Position numbers and translations under genes: made by a program
Assembly: GCA_910586385.1 (NCBI GenBank)
Contig: CAJUGX010000001.1
Span: forward strand, 124,264-188,263
Source of the DNA: an uncultured Christensenella sp.
GTDB lineage: Bacteria > Bacillota > Clostridia > Christensenellales > UBA1242
Length of the DNA: 64,000 bases
Reading direction: 5' to 3'
Shown: positions 9,805-19,446 of the stretch, one piece after another
Numbering within the stretch: the first letter of the stretch is position 1
How the letters are laid out: each line of letters starts with the position of its first letter
The notes under the pieces: generated by a model
What the model saw: the letters and a program-made list of their open reading frames with translations, nothing else
What the model was told of the DNA's origin: nothing
Databases searched by the model: none

Positions 9805-10899
9805 ATGACAACTTATAAAATCAACACAACAAAATTGAAAGAAAACTATGAAATGTTTGCGGGCTTTGGACCTGTTTATTTTCCTATTAAAACAAATCAC
9901 AATCCAATTATTTTGAAAAGACTCAAAGAACTTGGTTGTGGATTTGAAACTGACAGCATTGAGCATATTAAAAAAGTTTATTCAAAAAACATTGCTGATA
10001 AAATTATGTTTTCAAATGTTGCCAAATCCTATGATGATGTTGTGTGGGCAATCAAACATAAGATTTCTTACTATACAATTGATGATGAAAACTCACTTAA
10101 ACAAATTATTGACTTAGCAATTAAACACAAATTGCCAAAACTGAAAATCAATGTAAGACTTAATGTGTATGAGTGCTTTAAGGAAGAATTTGACAAGAAA
10201 GGCACATCAGACTCTCGTCTTGGCGCTATTGTAAAAACAGCAACAAAACTTTTGAAAATTATCAATGAAGAAAAGTGCATTGAAATAGAAAAAGGAATAA
10301 GTTTTTATATTCAAGCTGAAATCCACAATGACGAAGATTGCTTGATAAAAATGTTGGAACACATAACAAAGTCTTTCAACAAAAAGATTAGCATTGATTT
10401 CATCAATATCGGTGGTGGTGCAAATAAAGAACGCTTGCTTTACACGATGCCAACAATCGAAAAAACTCTTAAACATTTTGGTGCAAAGTATATTGTTTTA
10501 GAGCCCGGAAGATATATGGTTGGTGATGTGGAAGATGTTTATATCCCATGCGTTAGAGTTGTTGATAATTTGGCACTTAAAAACGAAGTTGTAGCTTCGC
10601 TTGAACTTGGAATCTATAACGGTTTGATAGATATGCAGCTTCACAAAAGACAATTTGAGATTTTTGCCTACAATGGCGAAAAATTGATAAAACTTGAAAA
10701 AGCAAACAACAAGCAAAAACTCGTTTTGCGTGGACCAACCGCCGACTCTCTTGATATTATTGGCGTTTATTCTTTGCCAGATTGCAAGATTGACAGCAAA
10801 ACAATCTTTGTCATAAAGAATGTTGGTGCTTATGTTGAAGTTTTCAACTCTGCTTTTTCTGGCGAAATTAAAACTTGTTTTGTTGAGGTGCTCCAATGA
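9805..10899 (+). CDS. PLP-dependent decarboxylase, alanine-racemase fold (Orn/DAP decarboxylase group)
   Basis: This 364-residue protein belongs to the group IV decarboxylases (ornithine, diaminopimelate or carboxynorspermidine decarboxylase). The PLP Lys lies in FPIKTNHNP (about residue 34). A Gly-rich phosphate-binding loop INIGGGANKE (about 200) and the EPGRYMVGD motif (about 233) follow. The substrate cannot be read from these motifs. It overlaps the pnuC-like gene by 4 bp (ATGA), so the enzyme and a small-molecule transporter are made together. A weak GGACACTCG ribosome site precedes the ATG. Confidence 0.85.
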   Translation: MTTYKINTTKLKENYEMFAGFGPVYFPIKTNHNPIILKRLKELGCGFETDSIEHIKKVYSKNIADKIMFSNVAKSYDDVVWAIKHKISYYTIDDENSLKQIIDLAIKHKLPKLKINVRLNVYECFKEEFDKKGTSDSRLGAIVKTATKLLKIINEEKCIEIEKGISFYIQAEIHNDEDCLIKMLEHITKSFNKKISIDFINIGGGANKERLLYTMPTIEKTLKHFGAKYIVLEPGRYMVGDVEDVYIPCVRVVDNLALKNEVVASLELGIYNGLIDMQLHKRQFEIFAYNGEKLIKLEKANNKQKLVLRGPTADSLDIIGVYSLPDCKIDSKTIFVIKNVGAYVEVFNSAFSGEIKTCFVEVLQ

Positions 10900-11639
10900 A
10901 AAAACTTAAAACTTGGAAGGGTTATAATTGGCTTGATTTGGTTTTAATACTTTCTGGCATTATCGCAGTGACCGTCACAGGAATTTTGTTTAAATCGGAA
11001 TGGTTTATTATTGCAAATACTCTTTTAGGATTGTTGTGCGTTTTTACACAAGCCAAAGGAAAAATTGCCACACAATTTATCGGCGTTGCTTACTTTTGTT
11101 TTTACATCTATATTTGCTACACACAAAAGTTTTATGGCGAAGCACTCTTATATTTGATAATCATGTTGCCTATGTATATTTACGGTGTTATCCATTGGCT
11201 TGCACATAGAGATAAACAAGACAACGTTGTTATCGTGCGCAGCAATCTCTCAAAGAAAGAATGGTTGTTTTCATCTCTCGCTTTTGTTGGTGTGGGTGTT
11301 GCAGTTTTCTTTATTTTAAGAGCGCTGCAAACAAATCAGCTTGTGACAAACACATTTTCGTTTTTGTCAATGCTGCCCGCTGTTTATCTTTTGATAAGAA
11401 GATGTAAGTGGAATCAAGTTGCGTTTTTGATAAACGATTTTATCGTGCCTATTCTTTGGATATTTCTTGTTGTGCAGGGAGATTTATCTTTCATTCCAAT
11501 GTGTATATATCATGTTTTCCAAATTGCCTATGATGTATATGGTTTATTTGAATGGATTAAACTTGAAAAGAAACAAAAGCAAGAAATTGTCCTTAATCCA
11601 CCTACTGATGAAGAAAACAATGAAAATCCGTCTGTTTAG
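10896..11639 (+). CDS. PnuC-like nicotinamide riboside (or related) transporter
   Basis: This is a 247-residue membrane protein with about seven hydrophobic segments. Its PnuC features include the GVAYFCFYIY segment and the closing NDFIVPILWIFLVVQGD and FQIAYDVYGLFEW segments. PnuC proteins facilitate diffusion of vitamin-like substrates such as nicotinamide riboside or thiamine. Coupling to a decarboxylase gene suggests that this one may move a substrate or product of that enzyme, which is inference. The C-terminal tail is charged and its last codons lie inside the terminator stem. Confidence 0.82.
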   Translation: MKKLKTWKGYNWLDLVLILSGIIAVTVTGILFKSEWFIIANTLLGLLCVFTQAKGKIATQFIGVAYFCFYIYICYTQKFYGEALLYLIIMLPMYIYGVIHWLAHRDKQDNVVIVRSNLSKKEWLFSSLAFVGVGVAVFFILRALQTNQLVTNTFSFLSMLPAVYLLIRRCKWNQVAFLINDFIVPILWIFLVVQGDLSFIPMCIYHVFQIAYDVYGLFEWIKLEKKQKQEIVLNPPTDEENNENPSV

Positions 11640-11650
11640 ACGGATTTTTT
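11623..11650 (+). terminator. terminator overlapping the end of the pnuC-like gene
   Basis: AAAATCCGTCT pairs with AGACGGATTTT (loop GTTT), followed by a T run. The stop codon lies inside the hairpin. Confidence 0.8.
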
Positions 11651-11684
11651 ATTTTAAAATGGTGCAAAATCGGAAGTTTTATGT

Positions 11685-11690
11685 TATAAT
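11685..11690 (+). promoter_or_regulatory. extended -10 promoter of the metabolic operon
   Basis: TGT-TATAAT lies 15 bases before the start codon at 11706. The -35 region (GTGCAA) is weak. It would drive the nine co-directional genes that end at 19773. Confidence 0.6.
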
Positions 11691-11705
11691 AAAAATGAGG
11701 TATAT

Positions 11706-12749
11706 ATGGATCTTCAAGTTTTGGTTAATGAATATATAAACAACCAACTTTTAAAAGTTGACAATTTGCCAACGGAATTAAACGGAAATATGATTGACAG
11801 ATTGTTTGCCAAGAAGTTTAGAAAATACTCTATTGATCCACAAGTGAGAATTGATGTCGAAACAAAATTAAACAACATCATTGACAAAAAATTGCCTTTG
11901 ACCTTTGTTCCAAGTTTTGGTGGATATAAGCATTGGTGGGCACCAACCTATCCAACAATTGATTGGGCAGAAATCTTCAACATGAAATTTATGCTTGAAT
12001 ATCTTGCACCTATTTGTGCCAACTATCATGACAACAAAAGCACAATCGAATATGAAAGTGAAGAAATCATTTTAAGCGAACTCAACAATGTGCCACAATC
12101 TGGACTTGACGAATACACAAACACTTTCAGAAAGGCTTTGGAGTTTTTCAACAAAAATCAAAAAGTTGTTGAAATGAAATTAAGTCTTGCAAGAGAACAA
12201 TACAAAGACTATGACTTTGATAAACAAAAATTGCTTAAACGAATTGAAGAAATGATGTCGGATTACACTGATCGTTTCAACAGCTATGATCCAGAAGATC
12301 AAGCAAGAAGAATACAAAAAGCAAGAACAAATTTTAAGTTGAATGGTGTTGTTGATTATTCTCATTTGAGTGAACAAGAACAAGAAGAACTTTATAAGAA
12401 ATCCCGCATATTAAACGAGGCTTTCTTGGATGCCGATTATGAAGTGCGTGGAAACGATTTCTTTGAAAAAGAAAACAACATTCCTTTGTTGTTCTCGTTT
12501 GGGCTTGGTCCCGGCGGAGAAGCATGGCTACACATTGGATCGAGCAAATCTTCAATGACAGACTTCTGGGCAGGCACAGGCATTTTGGAAGTGAGAGAAA
12601 ACGGACAAATCATTGAAAGAATTTTAAGCAGAACGCAGTTTGAAAATGTTAAAGCCAAACTTGTGAAAGTCGCTGTTGAAAGCCCTATTTCAAACATCTG
12701 CACCCCACTTTCTTACATCTATGTTTATGAAGGACAATTGAATTTTTAG
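11706..12749 (+). CDS. unrecognised protein, first gene of a metabolic operon
   Basis: This 347-residue soluble protein is one I do not recognise with confidence. It has a striking conserved-looking segment around residues 70-110 (PSFGGYKHWW, then DWAEIFN) and a second Gly-rich stretch near 260 (GLGPGGEAWLHIG). The spacing of the first half (a P-x-F core, a helical Asp/Glu stretch and an SEE segment) loosely recalls the DIT1/PvcA isocyanide-synthase layout, but this is only an impression. As the lead gene of an operon of oxidoreductases and kinases it may make the scaffold those enzymes modify. Confidence 0.65.
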   Translation: MDLQVLVNEYINNQLLKVDNLPTELNGNMIDRLFAKKFRKYSIDPQVRIDVETKLNNIIDKKLPLTFVPSFGGYKHWWAPTYPTIDWAEIFNMKFMLEYLAPICANYHDNKSTIEYESEEIILSELNNVPQSGLDEYTNTFRKALEFFNKNQKVVEMKLSLAREQYKDYDFDKQKLLKRIEEMMSDYTDRFNSYDPEDQARRIQKARTNFKLNGVVDYSHLSEQEQEELYKKSRILNEAFLDADYEVRGNDFFEKENNIPLLFSFGLGPGGEAWLHIGSSKSSMTDFWAGTGILEVRENGQIIERILSRTQFENVKAKLVKVAVESPISNICTPLSYIYVYEGQLNF

Positions 12750-12766
12750 TTAAAAGGTATTTTATA

Positions 12767-13876
12767 ATGGCAATAAACTATAAAGATATAAACAAACGCA
12801 TTTGCGATAGAACTGAAAGTTGGTGTTGGCAAACGGACAGAAAAATTTCACAAGAAGAAGTTAGAGAGATTTGGCAAGATAAACATCGTGGCATTTCAAG
12901 CAAAGAATTGATTGAAAAAGTAAATAACGAACTGAAAGGCAATAAATTGATTTCAATCAATGAAGTTGACAAAAACGCACAAGAGAATTTGGGTTTCATC
13001 AATTCTGTGAGGGTTGGGACTTTGGATAATGGCAAGAAAGTGATTATTCGCTGTCACCCAAAAGGAATTAAAAACGGATATTTTCATGTTGAGAGTTTGG
13101 TGGCAAAAGAACTCAAAAATATGGGGTTGCCTACCTATTCAACATATTGTATTCATGATTTGGAAGATGAAAACGATTGTGCATTTCAAGTTATTGAAAA
13201 AATCGAAGGAATTGCTGTCAAAAATTGGCTTGAAGCACACCCAGAAGATACAATGAAGTTGACTTATGAAACTGGCAAAATGATGAGAAAAATGCACGCT
13301 TTGAAAGTGAAAGGTTTCGGCAGTTTTGATAATGAAAAAGCAAAGCTTGGAAAACTTGAATGTTTGCACAATTCATTGGCAAACTTTGTAAATTGTGGAT
13401 TGAAAAATAATTTGGAGACGCTTGTTAAATATAAAACTATTACACAAGAACAATCTGCAAAGATTTTGAATTTGTTTTCAAAAGACAATCCATTGTTAGA
13501 TTGCAAGCAATCTGTTTTAATTCATAACGATTTTGTGGACTGGAACTTATTGACTGACGGAAATACAATCACTGGCATTTTGGATTTGGACGAATGTGCT
13601 GGCGGTGCAGCTGTTTGTGATATTGCTTCTTGGAGTGGCATGAGTTCACTTGAAAGAGTTGAAGAATTTTTGAAGGGATATTTTGAAGATGAAAAGCCAA
13701 GCCAAGATTTTGACAGAAAATTAAAGTTGATTTCATTTAGGTGGATCATCTCAAATATGTCTTTGAGAAATAGCAGACTTGAATATATGCCAGACGATAA
13801 ATTTTTGCAAAGTCTGATTGCTGATGGAAAGGAACAAATGAAGTTTTATATGAATTATTTTAATTTAGGAGAATAG
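12767..13876 (+). CDS. aminoglycoside phosphotransferase (APH)-fold small-molecule kinase, copy 1
   Basis: This 369-residue kinase-like protein has the APH catalytic loop LIHNDFVDWNLL (about 248-258) and the metal-binding GILDLDEC (DFG equivalent, about 268). An N-lobe VIIRCHPKG provides the ATP-binding Lys/Arg region. The family phosphorylates hydroxyls of antibiotics, choline, homoserine and sugars. A full-length paralogue lies four genes downstream (17434-18534). Because both are embedded in a metabolic operon, I favour a biosynthetic or self-protection kinase over plain drug resistance. It starts 17 bases after the previous stop. Confidence 0.82.
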   Translation: MAINYKDINKRICDRTESWCWQTDRKISQEEVREIWQDKHRGISSKELIEKVNNELKGNKLISINEVDKNAQENLGFINSVRVGTLDNGKKVIIRCHPKGIKNGYFHVESLVAKELKNMGLPTYSTYCIHDLEDENDCAFQVIEKIEGIAVKNWLEAHPEDTMKLTYETGKMMRKMHALKVKGFGSFDNEKAKLGKLECLHNSLANFVNCGLKNNLETLVKYKTITQEQSAKILNLFSKDNPLLDCKQSVLIHNDFVDWNLLTDGNTITGILDLDECAGGAAVCDIASWSGMSSLERVEEFLKGYFEDEKPSQDFDRKLKLISFRWIISNMSLRNSRLEYMPDDKFLQSLIADGKEQMKFYMNYFNLGE

Positions 13877-13878
13877 AA

Positions 13879-14619
13879 ATGAGAGTTATTTTAATTACAG
13901 GTGCAACATCTGGTGTTGGCTTTGAAGCGGCAAAACTTTTCTCGAAAGACAAAAACACAAAAGTTGTAAGTTTATCTATTGGCTTAGATAACATTGAGAA
14001 GGCAAAGAAGAAATTGCCAAATGCAGATTTTTTGCAATGTGATGTTTCAGATTACAATGCACTGGTGAAAATTGCAGAACAAGTTGAACAGAAATATGGC
14101 AAAATTGATGTATTAGTAAACAACGCAGGGACTATTATTCCGGGCAACATTGAAACTCTCGCAGTTGATGATTGGGATAAAGTGATAAAGAACAACTTTT
14201 CAAGTTATTTCTATGTTTCAAAAGCATTTTTGCCTTTACTTAAAAAAGGAACAAATCCTAACATTGTGTGCATTTCTTCAATCTCTGCAACCGCAGGTGG
14301 AAGTTCAATCGCCTACTCTTGTGCAAAAGCAGGCGTGAACATGATTGCACAAACACTTGCAAAAGATTTGGCACAATATAATATTCGTGTGAACACAATC
14401 TCGCCAGGTATGCTTAATTCTGGTTTTCAAATTCACAACAATGTGATGAACGAAGAACAATACAAAGAGATGTTAGAAAAACAAAGCGCAAGTTATCCTT
14501 TTGGAATTGGCACAGCTTTGGATATTGCAAATGCAATTATCTTCCTTTCAAGTGAAAAAGCAAGTTGGATTTCTGGTGCTGATTTACTTGTTGACGGTGG
14601 AAAACTTGCAAGCAGATAA
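13879..14619 (+). CDS. short-chain dehydrogenase/reductase (SDR), copy 1
   Basis: This is a classical SDR of 246 residues. It has the NAD(P)-binding TGATSGVG (about 7-14), the NNAG motif (about 87), and the catalytic Ser with Y-x-x-x-K in AYSCAKAG (about 152). The C-terminal substrate-binding end DLLVDGGKL is typical. It would oxidise or reduce a hydroxyl or keto group on the operon's product. It starts two bases after the kinase stop codon with TAGGAG upstream. Confidence 0.9.
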   Translation: MRVILITGATSGVGFEAAKLFSKDKNTKVVSLSIGLDNIEKAKKKLPNADFLQCDVSDYNALVKIAEQVEQKYGKIDVLVNNAGTIIPGNIETLAVDDWDKVIKNNFSSYFYVSKAFLPLLKKGTNPNIVCISSISATAGGSSIAYSCAKAGVNMIAQTLAKDLAQYNIRVNTISPGMLNSGFQIHNNVMNEEQYKEMLEKQSASYPFGIGTALDIANAIIFLSSEKASWISGADLLVDGGKLASR

Positions 14620-14629
14620 GGAGTAAAAC

Positions 14630-15358
14630 ATGAAAAAAGTTGCATTAGTCACAGGCAGCACAATGGGAATTGGACTTGCCACTGCCAAAAAATTGGCAAA
14701 GAAAAATATCGTTATCATCAATAGCAATAAAGCAGTTGACAAAGGTTTTATTGAAAAAGAGTTTGGTAAAAATGCAGAAGTTTATTTCTACAAAGCTGAC
14801 ATTTCGAACAAAGAAGATTTGATTGCTATGCGTGATTGGATTAAAAAGAAGTTTGGAAGGCTTGATTATTTATCCGCACACGCAGGCATTATTCCGCTTC
14901 CATGTGGGATTGATGACATAACAGATGAGAATATGCACAAAACAATCGACACCAACCTTATTGGCACTTTCAACACTGTCAAATTGTTTGGCAATCTTAT
15001 CAAAGAAACTGCCAAGAAAGGTGCGATTTGCTGCACAACATCTGTTGACGGAATTATTGGCGAGCCATACGCAGTTATTTACTCAACAACAAAAGCAGGT
15101 ATAATTTCACTCACAAAATCTTATGCAAGATATTTTGGCAAGGATATTCGTGTAAATGCAGTTGCACCCGGACTTATTGACACCCCACTCACAGCAAACT
15201 CTGGTGAAGATCCGGCTGCCACAACTGATTTTTCAATCATTAAAAGAATGGGCAAGCCAGAAGAAATTGCAAATGCAATCGCCTTTCTATTGTCAGACGA
15301 GGCAAGTTTTATAACAGGACAAATTCTTGCTGTTGACGGTGGATTTACATTAAAGTAA
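14630..15358 (+). CDS. short-chain dehydrogenase/reductase (SDR), copy 2
   Basis: This 242-residue classical SDR has TGSTMGIG (about 8-15), the SAHAGI variant of NNAG, and Y-x-x-x-K in IYSTTKAG (about 148). It ends in LAVDGGFTLK. It is clearly diverged from copy 1 and so probably acts on a different carbon or in the opposite redox direction. AAGGAG lies before the ATG, and the next gene follows after 14 bases. Confidence 0.9.
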   Translation: MKKVALVTGSTMGIGLATAKKLAKKNIVIINSNKAVDKGFIEKEFGKNAEVYFYKADISNKEDLIAMRDWIKKKFGRLDYLSAHAGIIPLPCGIDDITDENMHKTIDTNLIGTFNTVKLFGNLIKETAKKGAICCTTSVDGIIGEPYAVIYSTTKAGIISLTKSYARYFGKDIRVNAVAPGLIDTPLTANSGEDPAATTDFSIIKRMGKPEEIANAIAFLLSDEASFITGQILAVDGGFTLK

Positions 15359-15372
15359 AAAGGAGAAAAGAG

Positions 15373-16476
15373 ATGAAAAAGGTTAAAATAGGCATTATTG
15401 GAACAGGTGTTGGAATAAGGACTCATTTGAAAGGGTTTAGAACACTTGAAACGGCGGAAGTTGTTGCGATTTCTGGAAGCAATCCAAAAAGGAGCCAAGA
15501 ATTTGCTGAAAAGTATGACATTCCTTTTGCTTGCGCTGACTATAAAGAACTATGTGATCGTGAAGATCTTGACCTTATTTGCATTACAACGCCAAATAGA
15601 CTGCACTTTGACATGGTAAAATATGCACTTAAAACTGGCAAACATATCCTTTGTGAAAAACCATTATCTGACGATAGCAAAGAAGTTAAGGAGTTGATAA
15701 AACTAACTAAGGATTACAATAACCTTACTCTTGTTGATCACCAACTTAGATTTAATCCGTATATTCAAAAAATAAAGAGTTTAATTGATAAAGGCACTCT
15801 TGGAAAAGTATATTTAGTCAAAATCAATCAACAGGGATCTGGTTTTGCAAATGAAAATGCTGCTTGGTGTTGGAGTTTTGACGCCACACAAGGCGGTGGT
15901 GTTCGTTTGGCTATGGCTTCACATCTAACTGATTTGATACAATATTGGTTTAATTCCCCAAAGCCAACAAGTGTTATGGGCTATCTTAATCCAATCACAA
16001 AAGAAAGAAAAGACGCAAAAGATAAAGTGAAAAAAGTGTCTGCAAGCACCGTTTGCAACGCAACAATAAACTTTGCTGATGAAATGCAAGCGATATTTAC
16101 AATCAACGCGGGCTCTTATATGGAATCTCGTTTTGACATCCATATCTTCGGTGATAAAGGCGAACTTACATTCTCGCTTCAAGACAAACTGAGTTTATTT
16201 TTGCGTTCCAATGTTGGCACAAAACAACAAGTGGAAGTATGCGGGGTTTTTGATGATGAAAAAGCAAATAAAGCTTCAATCTTTTCGGGCTCATTTAGAT
16301 ACTTCGCACCAAAACTTGTAAATTCAATCTTAAAGAAAAAATATGACGCGATTAAAGAATGTGCAACATTCTCTGACGCTGAATACAACTTGAAGATTTT
16401 GGACGCTATCAAAGAGTCCGCAAATACAGGTCTATCAGTCCAATTAAACAAGCCTAAAACAAATAAAAATATTTAA
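15373..16476 (+). CDS. Gfo/Idh/MocA-family oxidoreductase
   Basis: This 367-residue enzyme has an N-terminal Rossmann fold (IGIIGTGVGIRTHL, about 5-18) and the family signature ITTPNRLH...HILCEKPLS (about 73-98), including the conserved EKP Lys. The C-terminal alpha/beta substrate domain includes GGGVRLAMASHLTDLI with the expected His. The family oxidises sugars, inositols and amino sugars with NAD(P). Together with the two SDRs it gives the operon three separate redox steps. Confidence 0.9.
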   Translation: MKKVKIGIIGTGVGIRTHLKGFRTLETAEVVAISGSNPKRSQEFAEKYDIPFACADYKELCDREDLDLICITTPNRLHFDMVKYALKTGKHILCEKPLSDDSKEVKELIKLTKDYNNLTLVDHQLRFNPYIQKIKSLIDKGTLGKVYLVKINQQGSGFANENAAWCWSFDATQGGGVRLAMASHLTDLIQYWFNSPKPTSVMGYLNPITKERKDAKDKVKKVSASTVCNATINFADEMQAIFTINAGSYMESRFDIHIFGDKGELTFSLQDKLSLFLRSNVGTKQQVEVCGVFDDEKANKASIFSGSFRYFAPKLVNSILKKKYDAIKECATFSDAEYNLKILDAIKESANTGLSVQLNKPKTNKNI

Positions 16477-16494
16477 TTTGGAGTTTTAATAGCA

Positions 16495-17418
16495 TTGAAA
16501 CAAGGGATTCAAAAAAGAATTGATGAACGATTTAAAGATGTAAAAGGTATAAGCCCAGAATGGTTTATAAGATTTTTTGATATGCTTGATAAATGTGGAG
16601 TTGCCCAAGAGACAATCTCAAAGGCGTTGGACTTTGCATTGAGTGAAGAAAATCTCAACTCAACTGCAAAAAGTAGCAATCGTGACGGTTTTAATAAAGA
16701 TCCCCGCCATACACCCGCTATGCTTGACGAATTCTTTACATATTTGACAAATATATCAAATGAAATAGGGATTGACCGCTTCCGCGAATTTTTGGAAGAT
16801 ACCCTTTCACAAATGGAAATTGACTTTGATGATCTCTCAAAACAAGATCATACAAAAAACACTTGCTTTAAAAATTTATTCTTAAAATACTTAGTCAAAT
16901 CGCACCCAAAAGATGTGCAGCTTATCAATAGCAAAACACCAATCGAAGAATTGTCGCCAGAAACTGATATAAGCACAATTGATTTGAAAATTGGCGGAAT
17001 GTCAATCGGTGACATTCATTTTGAAGAAGTTGCAGGCAACCCACCAATGATAACTTTCACAGATTTGAGAACTTTGCCCGGATTGGAAAGAATGGGCTTG
17101 GGAAGTTATGTTTTCAGAGAATTTTGCAAACAAGTCAACGAACATAAACATGGCTACTCTGTTTTGGCTTGGAATGTTGTAAAAGACAAAGACGGAAGCA
17201 AAGTATATCCAAAATGGGGCGCCTACCCTGTAAAAGCCTATGTTGAGAACGATTTTTGGGAAATTGACACCACCCCACTCACAGACAAAGAAATGGACGA
17301 ATGGTATGGTGCCCATGGCAGAGCATATTATTTCTCGCCAGAGAAGATTGAAGAAATAAGCAAACAACCTAACAATCGCTATGGCAAACAAGAAAAAGTT
17401 GAAGAACTTGCATTGTAA
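16495..17418 (+). CDS. two-part protein with C-terminal GNAT-like acetyltransferase fold
   Basis: This 307-residue protein has an all-helical N-terminal half that I do not recognise. The C-terminal half carries the pattern PGLERMGLGSYVFREF (about 197-212), matching the acetyl-CoA loop R/Q-x-x-G-x-G/A of GNAT enzymes. I infer acyl transfer to a small molecule. The frame begins with TTG at 16495, with GGAG 12 bases upstream; no better ATG is in frame nearby. It lies between the Gfo/Idh enzyme and the second kinase. Confidence 0.65.
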   Translation: MKQGIQKRIDERFKDVKGISPEWFIRFFDMLDKCGVAQETISKALDFALSEENLNSTAKSSNRDGFNKDPRHTPAMLDEFFTYLTNISNEIGIDRFREFLEDTLSQMEIDFDDLSKQDHTKNTCFKNLFLKYLVKSHPKDVQLINSKTPIEELSPETDISTIDLKIGGMSIGDIHFEEVAGNPPMITFTDLRTLPGLERMGLGSYVFREFCKQVNEHKHGYSVLAWNVVKDKDGSKVYPKWGAYPVKAYVENDFWEIDTTPLTDKEMDEWYGAHGRAYYFSPEKIEEISKQPNNRYGKQEKVEELAL

Positions 17419-17433
17419 ATTTAAGGAGCGAAT

Positions 17434-18534
17434 ATGAATTTAGCAGAAGTTAATAAAAAGATTGTTGATAGAAGTGATTTGTTCTATTGGCAAGCTGAAA
17501 GACGTGTGACTGAACAGGAAGCAGCTGAAATATGGAAAGACAGACACGCCGCGATCAAAAATGACGAATTGTTGAAAGCTGTAAATAAAGCACTTGTTGG
17601 AGAGAAGTGTGTTTCTATTGATGAAGTAGATCCCGAAAAACAAGAAGCAAATGGAAGTGTAAATTCAAATCGCATTGGATATTTGGCAAATGGGAAAAAA
17701 GTGATTATTCGTTGCCACCCACGCGGAGTTAAAAACGGATACTTCCATGTGGAATCTCTTGCTGCCAATTTGTTGGCGGAACATGGGCTGCCAACTTATC
17801 ACACTTATGCAATCCATGATTGCGAAAATGAAAACGATTGTGCATTTCAAGTTATTGAAAGAATTGACGGAATAAACATTGAAAACTTTTTACAAGCACA
17901 CCCAGAGAAAGAACAAAAACTTGTTTTTGAAATGGGAAAAACAATGGCGAATATCCACAAAATCAAAGTTGAAGGATTTGGACCTTTTGATAATGAACTT
18001 GCAAAAAAAGGAATTTTGAAAGGCGTTCACAACACTCTTTACGAGTCTGTTCTTGCAGGACTTGATTTTGATTTGGAAACGCTTGTCAGACACAATGTTT
18101 TGACAGCAGAAAAAGCAAAACAACATAAAGACTTATTTGTTGCAAGCAAAGAACTACTCTCATGTAAACAGGGAGTTTTGGTGCATAACGACATGGCAGA
18201 CTGGAACTTGTTGACTGACGGAAAAACAGTCAATGGTGTTCTTGATTTTGACGAATGTGTTGGAAGTGATCCTGTGACAGATGTTGCTTGTTGGAGTTTA
18301 TTCTTCACTCCAAGCAGGTTAAAAAAATTTCTTGAAGGCTATTTTTCAATTGCGGAAAAGCCTAACAACTTTGAACAAAAATTTCAATTGTTGAAATTGA
18401 GATACTCACTTTCTAAAATGACTTTAAGAACAAGACGATATTCTTATGAACAAAGTGATTTCATGAAGAAAATGATTGAAGTTGGGAAAGAAAGTTTGCG
18501 AGCTGGCGAACAATATTTTGGATTGACAAAATAA
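17434..18534 (+). CDS. APH-fold small-molecule kinase, copy 2
   Basis: This 366-residue protein is a full-length paralogue of the kinase at 12767-13876. It shares the start pattern, the IIRCHPRGVKNGYFHVES region, the ENDCAFQVIE segment, the catalytic VHNDMADWNLL loop (about 250) and the metal site GVLDFDEC (about 268). All catalytic residues are kept, so both copies should be active. Two divergent kinases in one operon suggest two phosphorylation sites or two substrates. AAGGAG precedes the ATG. Confidence 0.82.
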   Translation: MNLAEVNKKIVDRSDLFYWQAERRVTEQEAAEIWKDRHAAIKNDELLKAVNKALVGEKCVSIDEVDPEKQEANGSVNSNRIGYLANGKKVIIRCHPRGVKNGYFHVESLAANLLAEHGLPTYHTYAIHDCENENDCAFQVIERIDGINIENFLQAHPEKEQKLVFEMGKTMANIHKIKVEGFGPFDNELAKKGILKGVHNTLYESVLAGLDFDLETLVRHNVLTAEKAKQHKDLFVASKELLSCKQGVLVHNDMADWNLLTDGKTVNGVLDFDECVGSDPVTDVACWSLFFTPSRLKKFLEGYFSIAEKPNNFEQKFQLLKLRYSLSKMTLRTRRYSYEQSDFMKKMIEVGKESLRAGEQYFGLTK

Positions 18535-18550
18535 TTTTTTAGGAGAGATT

Positions 18551-19438
18551 ATGTTTAATAAAATCGTGGTTGTTGAGCCTGTTTATATTAAAAAAGAAGG
18601 CTTGGAAGAATTGAAAAAATATTGCAAAGAGATGAAAGTCTTTAAAACAGAAGCAAAATCAAATGAAGAGAAAATCAAACGCATTAAAGACGCCGATTGC
18701 ATATTGGTGTCACATAAAACAATTATTGATAAAGAAGTTTTAGATAATTGCCCAAACTTAAAATTTATTCATCTTTGCTGTTCTTATTATGGCCCACAAT
18801 TTTGTAAAACTGATATACAGCATGCAACCCAAAAAGGAATTAAATTTGCGTATTTGCAAGAATATGGAGACAATGGCGTTATCGAATACACTATTGCTTC
18901 TGTTATAAACTTACAACATGGAATATATGGCAAAAAGTGGCGCAAAGAAGTCAATGACCTAACAGCAATAAAGGTTGGAATATTGGGCTTAGGCGATTTG
19001 GGAACAAAGATTGCAAAAGCCTTTAATTTCTTCGGCACACAAGTTTACTATTATAGCAAGACAAGAAAAAAGGAACTTGAAAACAAAAATCTGATATATA
19101 AGCCACTTGATGAATTGCTGAAAACTGTTGATGTTTTGTCAATAAATCTGAATAGAGATGTTTGTTTAATTGGTGGAGATAAATTGAAGATTTTTGGCAA
19201 TGACAAAATAATTGTCAATACATCAATCGGACAATGTTATGAAGTGAGCAGTTTGAAAAAGTGGTTAAAACACAAAGACAATTTTTATGTATGTGACAAC
19301 TCTAACATAAACAACAATCTTGATTTGCCGAATTATGAAAATGTCATTTGTCTTGATCGTGACAGCGGCGTGACAAAAGAAACATTGGAAAGAGCAACCG
19401 AACAAATAATCAACAATATTAAAACAAATTGTAAATGA
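18551..19438 (+). CDS. D-2-hydroxyacid dehydrogenase-like protein lacking key catalytic residues
   Basis: This 295-residue protein has the NAD-binding GILGLGDLGTKIA (about 142-154) and the overall fold of D-isomer-specific 2-hydroxyacid dehydrogenases. The usual Arg of the N-x-x-R-G motif is absent (NTSIGQ near 220), and the usual P-H pair near the end reads DRDSGVT, without His. It may bind a nucleotide without classical dehydrogenase chemistry, or have a changed active site. It has an AGGAGAG ribosome site and lies 16 bases after the kinase. Confidence 0.78.
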   Translation: MFNKIVVVEPVYIKKEGLEELKKYCKEMKVFKTEAKSNEEKIKRIKDADCILVSHKTIIDKEVLDNCPNLKFIHLCCSYYGPQFCKTDIQHATQKGIKFAYLQEYGDNGVIEYTIASVINLQHGIYGKKWRKEVNDLTAIKVGILGLGDLGTKIAKAFNFFGTQVYYYSKTRKKELENKNLIYKPLDELLKTVDVLSINLNRDVCLIGGDKLKIFGNDKIIVNTSIGQCYEVSSLKKWLKHKDNFYVCDNSNINNNLDLPNYENVICLDRDSGVTKETLERATEQIINNIKTNCK

Positions 19439-19446
19439 GGTAAAAA

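Noticed and set aside
12767..13876. Aminoglycoside resistance gene
   Set aside because: The APH fold is clear, but its paralogue and operon context point to a metabolic kinase, and no resistance-specific signature is recognised.
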